From Bacillus sp. AFS037270 (GTDB taxonomy: Bacteria > Bacillota > Bacilli > Bacillales_B > DSM-18226), in NCBI RefSeq assembly GCF_002585305.1, contig NZ_NUNF01000026.1:91493-104920 (forward strand): 13,428 nt of DNA, written 5' to 3'. The notes under the pieces were generated by a model. That model was not told where the DNA came from. It was given only the letters and a program-made list of their open reading frames with translations, and searched no databases. How positions within the stretch are numbered: position 1 is the first letter of the stretch; each line of letters starts with the position of its first letter. The translations under genes and the position numbers were made by a program. Positions 6,922-13,428 of this stretch are shown here, piece after piece.

Positions 6922-9273
6922 GTGCGAGACCTATTACAAAAATATGCCGATTCCTTCGCCATTCAACTTGAAAAAATAAGCCAATCCGAAAATGTGCAGC
7001 GCAGTGTCAACTATCCGATTGTTTTTTTATTTTTAGGCGACCTCGTTAAGGATGCCCTATTAGCTATCAAAAAGTTGAACAAGGAAAAATGGCATAACAG
7101 TAACGGAGTCTTATACTTTCATGCCTATCAAACAGAAACCATCCTTGCTGATAATCTGTTTTCACTCCAGCTGGCGAATAATGGGTTCGATCGCCAATCA
7201 CAACGGAAAGAGCTGGTAGAGATTTTTTACCAGGATGAAACGATGCTGATTGAGCTCAATAAAACCTTTCGGAAGCTTACATCAAAGCTAGCCGAATATG
7301 GAAGGGCCTTTTCTTCGCTCCAGAAAGTAAACCTATGTGTGGTAACTGCCGTTCATGACCCGGCAAATATTCTGATCCAAGAATTCACCCTTCTTCTCAA
7401 AAGCATCCTTCAGGAATCGTTCCGAATCGTGGAGGTGGATTTATTCGGGTTGTTAATGGAAAAACAGGACGGTGAGAACTTTGCCTTCACCACATCGCTT
7501 GGGATCAGCTTCCTAAAAGAGCTAGATAATTATCAACAGAATGATTATCATTTCGAAAAGGACCTTCAGCTGACAGAGGACCATTTAAGATTGCCCATTT
7601 GCCATCCCCCATCCCCGCTCTTTGAAGTGGTCTATTTATTAAGCGATAAAAATGAGAATGGTCTGATTAGGGAGGAAGCCGTTCAACAAAACTATGAATT
7701 AATCAGTCATCTAAACCTGTTGAAGAATCGGAAAATATGGACCGAGCATCATGAAAAAATGAATGGTTATTCTCACCAATCCTTTAAGCGCGCGATGAAG
7801 GGGAATGCAAGGGATCCTGTTTATGCATCAGCCGGATTTGCTAAGGTGACACGGCCCAATAAAGCGATTGTTCTTAACGCTGCGAGTCACTTTTTCCAAG
7901 ATTTATTAGAAACCCTAAAAAAACAAAGCAAGCAACCCAGGGAGAAAATCCTTCAGCTCTTTGATTTATCTGAGTCTTCTTTTGAAAAATATTATGAGCA
8001 CTTCCTTCCTCCAGCTGACCGGCTTTATGACATGCTTGGATTAATGAGGGTTAGCAATTCCTATAAGGCCGTGAGGAAAATGTCACTGAACGAAACAGAA
8101 GAGTTTCTTTACGAAGGTGGTACGGAAACGTTCTTTTACCAGAACTTCGAACAACCCGTCCGTGAATTTTTAGGGATTTTAGACCTAAGGGAGCAAATTG
8201 AATGGTGCTTTTATGAAAATGTGATCAACCATGAACAGTACGGAATCTATTGCGCTTATAGTTGGACAGCGGACAACGTTCACTCTGAGTCAAATGTATT
8301 GAATGCGATTAGCAAACTTTTCCAGGAAACAAAACAGGAACAGTTAAAGCTTGAAGAACAACTGGAACTAACTTATCAGCAAATCGTGGATCATTGTGAT
8401 TTTAATAAAAGCTATCTACCTTTTTCAGCCAAGAAAAACCTGACCAGTTTTGTAGAATACTTTTTCAAGGAAGTATATGGGACCAAATACGAACTGTTAA
8501 GGCTTAAAGTGAAACTTGCGATTTTAAATCAATACCGAACGGTGCTCAAGGGACTGCACCGCTCATTGCAGCCAAAGATCCGACTGATGAACAAGGTGGA
8601 TACCTTCCTGAAAAAGACCGCGGCGGATAGTTTATTTGATTCCGATGATGATTTAGACAAGAATATTGCCCAATATTACTCAAGAGTGATTCAGCTCATT
8701 ACAGCAAAGTTAAAGGAAAAACGAGGGCCCCATTTCTTTTTGAATGAACGTTTTTTTAAAAACCTCTATAGTTATCTGGAAGACGATCAACCTGAAGTTC
8801 TTTTGGAGCGACTGTTGGTTGTTTGCGACCGGGAGATATTATCCCAGGAAGAATTCCACCGCACCTTTGAAGATGAATTGCTAGAAAGAGCCAATGTGAT
8901 TACCGATTATGAAAATAGGGAGATTCTCTCTAAAGAGGAATTGTTTAAAAAATTATATCTTCGATTGGACGAAAGTTCATCCATCCACATTGAAGTGTTC
9001 AACTACACCCAAGTGAACCGTTATGAAGAAAAGTATTTTTTTGGCGACTTTTACAGTGAGTTCATGCGGTTTGCCTTAGAAAAAGAACATGACACACGCC
9101 AATGGAAGGTGGGCTGTGTCCATGAAAAGAAAACAAGCGGGATTGAGAAGCTTACCCTCATGGGAGGATTCACATTAAAAGACCTTATGTTTTATCGCAA
9201 CGGTGAAAGATATTACAAAAAATATACTGATAATGGTTATGAATTCCACTCAAAAGCAGAAGCGTCCGTTTAG
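6922..9273 (+). CDS. Degenerate tubulin-like paralogue (predicted pseudo-GTPase)
   Basis: A soluble protein of 783 aa with no obvious domain by motif. Aligned by eye with the preceding tubulin-like protein it is collinear over the N-terminal 250 residues. PIVFLFLGDLVKDALLAIK (32-50) faces PMLVIGLGGTGIDALLRLK (33-51); LCVVTAVHDPAN (138-149) faces VFILTGVSGGTG (181-192); GISFLKELDNYQQND (194-208) faces GYAALKELDYWMNCD (249-263); SPLFEVVYLLSDKNENG (231-247) faces MPPFNLCHFISGTNLEG (283-299). Both glycine motifs needed for GTP are gone (GLGGTG to FLGDLV, GGTGSG to DPANIL). The rest, about 250-783, is mostly charged helices. I infer a tubulin fold that no longer binds GTP, perhaps a partner or regulator of its neighbour. 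The last six codons and the stop (AAAGCAGAAGCGTCCGTTTAG) come from a repeat element. Start GTG after AAGGAGGG. Confidence 0.8.
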   Translation: MRDLLQKYADSFAIQLEKISQSENVQRSVNYPIVFLFLGDLVKDALLAIKKLNKEKWHNSNGVLYFHAYQTETILADNLFSLQLANNGFDRQSQRKELVEIFYQDETMLIELNKTFRKLTSKLAEYGRAFSSLQKVNLCVVTAVHDPANILIQEFTLLLKSILQESFRIVEVDLFGLLMEKQDGENFAFTTSLGISFLKELDNYQQNDYHFEKDLQLTEDHLRLPICHPPSPLFEVVYLLSDKNENGLIREEAVQQNYELISHLNLLKNRKIWTEHHEKMNGYSHQSFKRAMKGNARDPVYASAGFAKVTRPNKAIVLNAASHFFQDLLETLKKQSKQPREKILQLFDLSESSFEKYYEHFLPPADRLYDMLGLMRVSNSYKAVRKMSLNETEEFLYEGGTETFFYQNFEQPVREFLGILDLREQIEWCFYENVINHEQYGIYCAYSWTADNVHSESNVLNAISKLFQETKQEQLKLEEQLELTYQQIVDHCDFNKSYLPFSAKKNLTSFVEYFFKEVYGTKYELLRLKVKLAILNQYRTVLKGLHRSLQPKIRLMNKVDTFLKKTAADSLFDSDDDLDKNIAQYYSRVIQLITAKLKEKRGPHFFLNERFFKNLYSYLEDDQPEVLLERLLVVCDREILSQEEFHRTFEDELLERANVITDYENREILSKEELFKKLYLRLDESSSIHIEVFNYTQVNRYEEKYFFGDFYSEFMRFALEKEHDTRQWKVGCVHEKKTSGIEKLTLMGGFTLKDLMFYRNGERYYKKYTDNGYEFHSKAEASV

Positions 9274-9396
9274 CGGCGTATTGGCTGGAGCGCTTCGACC
9301 GAGATAAAGGAAACACGGAGAGCGCCAGCGATCCGATGTTGACTTATCGTTGGGAGAAGAGCGAAGTCCACTAGCCGCTGGACGCTGGAGCTAGAC
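9253..9396. repeat. Complete interspersed palindromic repeat element, overlaps a gene end
   Basis: The element has inverted ends: GCGTCC(GTTT)AGCGGC at 9262-9277 against GCCGCTGGACGC at 9374-9385. Inside, CCAGCGAT (9325-9332) pairs fully with ATCGTTGG (9346-9353). The right end is GCTGGAGCTAGAC. Its left 21 bases code for the last six residues and stop codon of the degenerate tubulin-like gene. A truncated copy of its left end lies at 9435-9485. Confidence 0.75.
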
Positions 9397-9434
9397 GGTT
9401 ACCAAAGTTAAAGTCCCTTACTATTTTATTTATC
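9397..9434 (+). promoter_or_regulatory. Possible weak promoter between two repeats
   Basis: TTACCA (9399-9404), 17 bases, then TATTTT (9422-9427): four of six matches in each box. It would start a transcript before the 213-aa gene and the GTPase/GAP1 pair. Weak evidence in an AT-rich spacer, so this may be chance. Confidence 0.2.
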
Positions 9435-9485
9435 AAAGCGGAAGCGTCCGTTTAGCGGCGTATGGACTGGAGCCCTTCGACTGAG
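9435..9485. repeat. Partial direct repeat of the element at 9253-9303
   Basis: AAAGCGGAAGCGTCCGTTTAGCGGCGTATGG and the following CTGGAGCCCTTCGACTGAG match 9253-9303 with only a few changes (A/G in AAGCGGAAG, GCGCTTCGACC against GCCCTTCGACT). The match stops at about 9485, so this is a left half without the inverted right end. Confidence 0.75.
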
Positions 9486-9516
9486 CACTTCAAAGAAATA
9501 GACCTAGGGGTGATGT

Positions 9517-10158
9517 GTGGTGAACTGGGAACCGATTCCTTCCCCTAATGATGAAATAAGGGATATCAAAAAAACAATAATCGATATGAAGGTCCACATA
9601 CAATGGTACTGGCCAAGTGGGATTGATTTTGTCTATATTCATCAAACTCCTGCAGACCAGGGTGAGTCCCTAAATGAATTCGAACCACATGATTTAAAGC
9701 TCTACACCCGTGAGGAATATAAAGCCAACCAAGGGCTCTTATTTAACCTTGAAACAATGGGGAGGATTGCTCTCCGGATCTTCCCCGGTAAAAAAGTAGA
9801 CGGTCATCTGATTGTCTTTCGTCAGGATAATGACCAAAATCGTATTTATATCAACGGATTAAGGGCAAAGGTTTATTTTTCAATCACCTATAAACAGAAA
9901 CTCTTCCAAACTCGTAAAAAAGTAAAGATGATAATTAATACCGAGCTGCCAGTCAGTAAAGAGCAGCTTGTTTATGTAAAAAAAAGCGGCGCCGTTCCCC
10001 TATCGTTGGAGGATGGAACCATCTATCCTTTTGTCCGGGACATTGCTCCCGGAAAAACCATCCTCCCAGAAATTGAAATAAATAAACATGAGTTCGTTCG
10101 AATATTTCTAAGCAAAGGAAATGCTTCTGCTCAACCCTTCGAGCTGATACCTGAATAG
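9517..10158 (+). CDS. Beta-rich protein of 213 aa, function unknown
   Basis: I do not recognise an enzymatic motif. The protein has no signal peptide or membrane helix and alternates short beta strands with turns. The stretch around residues 26-41 (VHIQWYWPSGIDFVYIHQ region) looks like the opening strands of a fibronectin type III-like sandwich, a W-x-W-P pattern followed by VYI. A second strand-rich part covers about 140-210. That suggests two beta-sandwich binding domains. It ends 11 bases before the GTPase gene and therefore shares its message, so it may be a ligand- or partner-binding component. Start GTG 9517 with AGGGG 6 bases upstream; the next codon is also GTG (9520) and equally possible. 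Homologues of such proteins may carry a misleading enzyme name in databases. Confidence 0.75.
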   Translation: MVNWEPIPSPNDEIRDIKKTIIDMKVHIQWYWPSGIDFVYIHQTPADQGESLNEFEPHDLKLYTREEYKANQGLLFNLETMGRIALRIFPGKKVDGHLIVFRQDNDQNRIYINGLRAKVYFSITYKQKLFQTRKKVKMIINTELPVSKEQLVYVKKSGAVPLSLEDGTIYPFVRDIAPGKTILPEIEINKHEFVRIFLSKGNASAQPFELIPE

Positions 10159-10169
10159 GGGGTCCACCC

Positions 10170-11435
10170 ATGTTCTCACTATTAAGACGACTCTTTGAAA
10201 CTAAACAACCATTAAAAGAAAGACTACCTTTTTACGATATCGTCTGCCCTTACTGTTTTTTAAAATTCCACCATGAAGATGTCGTCTTCAGGGCTGCCCA
10301 TTATCGGGACGAAGATGAGGAAATGGCACTTCAGGAGGATGAACGTTTGAACGATTACCGTGCCAAATTTGGACTTGCACCGATTGACGAACTGGAGGCG
10401 ATTATTGATCCTTCGAGGATTGCCGATGAAAATAAGATCTATTCCAATAACGTTCTAATCGGGGTTTCTGATAAATACTCGGTGGTAACTAGAAACCGCC
10501 TTTGCCCGGCTTGCCATAACGATTTGCCAATCACGGCCGGAAAATATCCAAGCAATATCGTCTCGATTGTGGGTGCAACCTCAGTAGGAAAGACCGTTTA
10601 TATGACCACGCTAATTCACACACTTCAACATATCACAGCCAATAACTTTAATGCGGCCTGTATTCCATTAACCACTGACATTAGCAGGCGCTTTCGAGGT
10701 AACTATGAAGTTCCTCTCTTTGAAAACGGGAGCTTATTACAATCAACGGAAAAAACAATCCGGCAAGAGCCGTTTATTTTTCAATTTATTTTTAAAAATG
10801 AAGACCAAGCCCCTCTCACTCTTGTGTTTTTCGATGTCGCGGGTGAAGGTATGATAGACAAAGACTACCTCAAGCTTCATGCGGCCCATATAAAAAATTC
10901 GGCCGGCATTCATTTTTTGGTCGACCCAATACAAATTCGGACCATTCGCAATAAGCTTCTATATCAGATGGGGGAACAACCCGGGGAAATTGCAGACCAA
11001 GGCGATGAGCCCCGCGAAGTGGTCATTTCATTGTTTAGTGACTTTATCTCCCATTTAGAAGAAAGTAAAACTACTATCCCTACCGCGGTTATCGTAACAA
11101 AAAGCGATCTTTTAAATTCGTTAAAGGCTGATGGAGAGTATATCGGGACGAACAGCAATGTTTTCCGCAATTTTACACATCAGGGGTATCTTGATTTAGA
11201 TGAATATGAAAATATCAACGGAGAGATAAAAAGATTTTTGGCAAAAGTGGATAACCCGTTAGTAAATGCCCTAGAGGTGTATTTTAAAGAAATCTCATAT
11301 TTTGCTGTTTCTTCGCTAGGAAGTAATCCCATTAATCAACAAGTAAGTGGGATGATTAGTCCGGTTCGTGTGGATGAACCATTTATTTGGCTGCTTTATA
11401 AATTGGGGTATATTGAGGGGAGACACAGGGAGTGA
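10170..11435 (+). CDS. Zinc-ribbon TRAFAC-type GTPase (double-GTPase family)
   Basis: A protein of 421 aa. Two CxxC pairs, CPYC (C26, C29) and CPAC (C112, C115), should bind one zinc although about 80 residues, partly acidic, separate them. The GTPase domain follows with G1 GATSVGKT (135-142), G3 DVAGEG (D222-G225), G4 TKSD (310-313, in place of NKxD) and a plausible G5 SSLG (381-384). All nucleotide-binding motifs look intact, so it should hydrolyse GTP. There is no membrane segment. I place it with the GTPases that comparative genomics calls DO-GTPase, partners of GAP1 proteins in conflict systems (from memory of the family). The GAP1 gene overlaps it by 4 bases (GTGA). ATG start with AGGGGG 8 bases upstream. 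Family membership is likely; the cellular role is not known. Confidence 0.88.
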   Translation: MFSLLRRLFETKQPLKERLPFYDIVCPYCFLKFHHEDVVFRAAHYRDEDEEMALQEDERLNDYRAKFGLAPIDELEAIIDPSRIADENKIYSNNVLIGVSDKYSVVTRNRLCPACHNDLPITAGKYPSNIVSIVGATSVGKTVYMTTLIHTLQHITANNFNAACIPLTTDISRRFRGNYEVPLFENGSLLQSTEKTIRQEPFIFQFIFKNEDQAPLTLVFFDVAGEGMIDKDYLKLHAAHIKNSAGIHFLVDPIQIRTIRNKLLYQMGEQPGEIADQGDEPREVVISLFSDFISHLEESKTTIPTAVIVTKSDLLNSLKADGEYIGTNSNVFRNFTHQGYLDLDEYENINGEIKRFLAKVDNPLVNALEVYFKEISYFAVSSLGSNPINQQVSGMISPVRVDEPFIWLLYKLGYIEGRHRE

Positions 11436-13357
11436 GCCGAAAGATTCAGCAGCATATGTATACACGGGAACGGAAAGGAATTTTTCACGACACCGCTGGA
11501 TATGACACCATTGCTGTGTCGGAAGGACTTGAGCCTTCTTTTGTTAAGAAGTATTTGCATCCCTTTTGTTATTATCATGCGCCTAAAACGTTAAGAGAAC
11601 GCGGGGAAAAGGATCCTTCTCTCTATCCTCCCGCGGTGACGATCGTTCAGCCTGAGACCGGGGACCTTGTGATGGGTCAGGCCGTATTTATCCCTGCTGA
11701 TTTTACTGGCACCCGCAGCACTTATTTCATGCATACCTATGTGATCCCTCCTTTACAGAAAGAGGAGTGGGTTCTACGTCCTGAGATGCTGTTCCAATTA
11801 GAGACTTTCCAAACAGCCTATGATCTGAGCAATGGTCCTGTTCTTCCAGAGCTAGATGTAGTGCCTTTTCATGATACTACCCTTTTGGAGCATGAAATAT
11901 TAAAAGCGCTAGGGATTAGCCATGACCACTTTCAACAGCTTTTATTTGCTGTTATGACGTCAATTTCCGGTAAGAAGAAGGTATTTATTTCTCTGAATGT
12001 GCCTTTGCAAGAATATACAAACTACGCACTCCTGCTGCTCGAATTACTTTATCTTTATCTGCCCTATGCATACAGAAGAAATCTGGGTGCGATTACCTTT
12101 ACAAGTGAGCCTGAGACAAGAACGTATATTCATGTTACCTTTTTTGAACCTGGAACACTTAATCTAGGGGATCGTTCGATTGAAAAACAATTTGTTTTTG
12201 ATTTTTCTCGCGGATTTATTTCCGGTGTATCGGTTGCTGTTGAACAGAGTGAGTATTTAGATATTGCCTTACAGCATTTAACCGAGATGAAAAGGATGGA
12301 TGATTTCTTTAAGTTCGCCGAAATGGCGTTAGCCGGTTTAGCTGAGGAGGAAAAACATTCTTTAGCAAGTTACAATCAGTTAACAGGTTTATATCTAACA
12401 TGGAAAAATGGTGATTTCGATCTTTATTTAAATGATAAACTTCGATTTTTAAATAATCTGGTTAAATACCTGCAGTTAAAAAGTGAGGGAAAATCAGAAT
12501 TAGTGGAACTGTTTTTGAGGATTTTGGATAATGAAAAAATGGCTGATGATTGGTCAATTGCACGTTTTTATACAGAGTCTGTTGTGTCAGTAAACCGTTT
12601 ATTGAGGATTGATGAGGTATGTTTATTTTTACTAGAGACACTCCGTTTTTATCAAAAAGACCCGCTTTATCTAGAGCTTTGGAAGATCATTGAACGTGAC
12701 AGACTTGCTTATGAGTCATTAGTCTGCTCCATCAATGAGAAGCCAGACTATAAGGACTTATTAAACTGTTACCTTAACCTGCGTATAAATAATCTTAAAT
12801 TGGAGGAAATAACGTGTTTGGGGGAGATTATTTCAAATGAACTTTTGGTAAAAGTACAAGTTGAAACCACACGGGATCATCTTCTAATTCTCAAAGTTCT
12901 ATCCAAACTACTGAACTTCCCAACAGAATCGGCCTCACAATTTATCAAGCTGTTAACCAAGAATGGGCGTGATCAGCTTAACAAGACACTTCAGAGAATA
13001 CTATGTGAATTGCCATCATCTATACCAATTCAGTTATTTTTTGTTGTCTTTGAAACCAGTGGTGATGGCGTTGATTACCCTAAGTTATTAGATTTTATTA
13101 TTGACCATTTTAACGAGAACACCATGTGCTCGTTTATAAAAAAGAATGCTAACCTTGTTGCAACGGATTTACTCTATAGAAAGTCCTTGAAAATCTATTT
13201 TATAACTCATCCAAAATCGATTTGGAAGGATAAAAAATGGCGTAAGGAACTGCAAGATGTTAATGATGATAAATTTAAACTTTTAATAAAAGAAGTAGAG
13301 AAAGACACCGCCAATCCACTGGTTAGGTTCCTAAAAAAGACTGGAATTAACTTTTAA
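11432..13357 (+). CDS. GAP1-like GTPase-associated protein
   Basis: A protein of 641 aa. The N-terminal part carries the typical pattern of the GTPase-associated protein 1 N-terminal domain: QQHMYTRERKGIF (6-18), GYDTIAVSEGL (23-33), a conserved HPFCYY at 43-48, RGEKDPSLYP and DFTGTRSTYFMHTYVIP near 90-105. A middle domain (about 150-260) is followed by a long alpha-helical region to the C-terminus. GAP1 proteins are known as constant neighbours of TRAFAC/double GTPases; a GAP-like or effector role is proposed rather than shown. Start GTG overlaps the GTPase stop (GTGA), so the two are translationally coupled and probably made in fixed ratio. Soluble, no signal peptide. Last gene of the array; its transcript should end at the hairpin at 13381-13402. 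Confidence 0.88.
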   Translation: MSRKIQQHMYTRERKGIFHDTAGYDTIAVSEGLEPSFVKKYLHPFCYYHAPKTLRERGEKDPSLYPPAVTIVQPETGDLVMGQAVFIPADFTGTRSTYFMHTYVIPPLQKEEWVLRPEMLFQLETFQTAYDLSNGPVLPELDVVPFHDTTLLEHEILKALGISHDHFQQLLFAVMTSISGKKKVFISLNVPLQEYTNYALLLLELLYLYLPYAYRRNLGAITFTSEPETRTYIHVTFFEPGTLNLGDRSIEKQFVFDFSRGFISGVSVAVEQSEYLDIALQHLTEMKRMDDFFKFAEMALAGLAEEEKHSLASYNQLTGLYLTWKNGDFDLYLNDKLRFLNNLVKYLQLKSEGKSELVELFLRILDNEKMADDWSIARFYTESVVSVNRLLRIDEVCLFLLETLRFYQKDPLYLELWKIIERDRLAYESLVCSINEKPDYKDLLNCYLNLRINNLKLEEITCLGEIISNELLVKVQVETTRDHLLILKVLSKLLNFPTESASQFIKLLTKNGRDQLNKTLQRILCELPSSIPIQLFFVVFETSGDGVDYPKLLDFIIDHFNENTMCSFIKKNANLVATDLLYRKSLKIYFITHPKSIWKDKKWRKELQDVNDDKFKLLIKEVEKDTANPLVRFLKKTGINF

Positions 13358-13374
13358 GGACTTTTTTAATAGAC

Positions 13375-13406
13375 AAAAAAGGGCAGCTACATTTAGCTGT
13401 CCTTTT
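13375..13406. terminator. Bidirectional terminator between the array and an rRNA operon
   Basis: GGGCAGCTA (13381-13389) pairs with TAGCTGTCC (13394-13402), with one G-T pair on the plus strand and a CATT loop. Six A precede it and TTTT follows. Read on the minus strand it is a hairpin with six T, 8 bases after the 5S gene; read on the plus strand it ends the GAP1 message. Confidence 0.85.
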
Positions 13407-13410
13407 CCGT

Positions 13411-13428
13411 GCCTGGCAACGTCCTACT
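13411..13428 (-). rRNA. rrf: 3' end of 5S rRNA (partial, minus strand)
   Basis: The minus strand reads AGTAGGACGTTGCCAGGC, the conserved 3' end of Bacillus-type 5S rRNA, whose GCCAGGC pairs with the 5' end of the molecule. A terminator follows at once. Only 18 bases lie in the window; the rest of the gene, and presumably the rRNA operon, extends to the right. Confidence 0.85.

Noticed and set aside
9339..9366. TTGACT as a -35 box
   Set aside because: It lies within the repeat element and no -10-like sequence follows at 16-18 bases.
6593..9516. CRISPR array
   Set aside because: The repeats are few, unequal in length, palindromic at different scales and not regularly spaced; there are no cas genes.

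Overview
The window looks like chromosomal DNA of a Bacillaceae-type Gram-positive. The pointers are strong AGGAGG-type ribosome binding sites, frequent GTG/TTG starts, interspersed palindromic elements ending in GGAGCTAGAC (a repeat style I know from Bacillus and relatives), and the 3' end of a Bacillus-type 5S rRNA at the right edge. I cannot name the genus.

Layout. Bases 1-112 hold the tail of a repeat element and a strong hairpin terminator; they belong to something left of the window. Two overlapping minus-strand genes follow: a 49-aa single-pass membrane protein (1051-1200) and a zinc-ribbon protein with two membrane helices (111-1058). They diverge from six plus-strand genes that fill the rest: a secreted, membrane-anchored vWA protein (1378-3159), a large tubulin-like GTPase (3200-6592), a second large protein that I read as a degenerate paralogue of that tubulin without its nucleotide-binding glycines (6922-9273), a beta-rich 213-aa protein (9517-10158), a zinc-ribbon TRAFAC-type GTPase (10170-11435) and a GAP1-like GTPase-associated protein (11432-13357). 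Repeat elements sit in the two larger gaps (6593-6921 and 9274-9516). The array ends at a hairpin shared with a convergent rRNA operon, whose 5S gene begins at the edge.

How they may work together. The last two genes match the double-GTPase/GAP1 pair that comparative genomics assigned to NTP-dependent conflict (defence or self-recognition) systems. Here they follow a tubulin pair, one member with intact GTP motifs and one without, and a vWA protein with its MIDAS domain outside the membrane and a small domain inside. A reasonable inference is that the vWA protein senses something at the surface, the tubulin-like pair forms a GTP-controlled assembly beneath the membrane, and the GTPase/GAP1 module switches or reads it. 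No nuclease, protease, pore or other obvious effector is visible, so a role in defence, cell organisation or envelope surveillance stays open.
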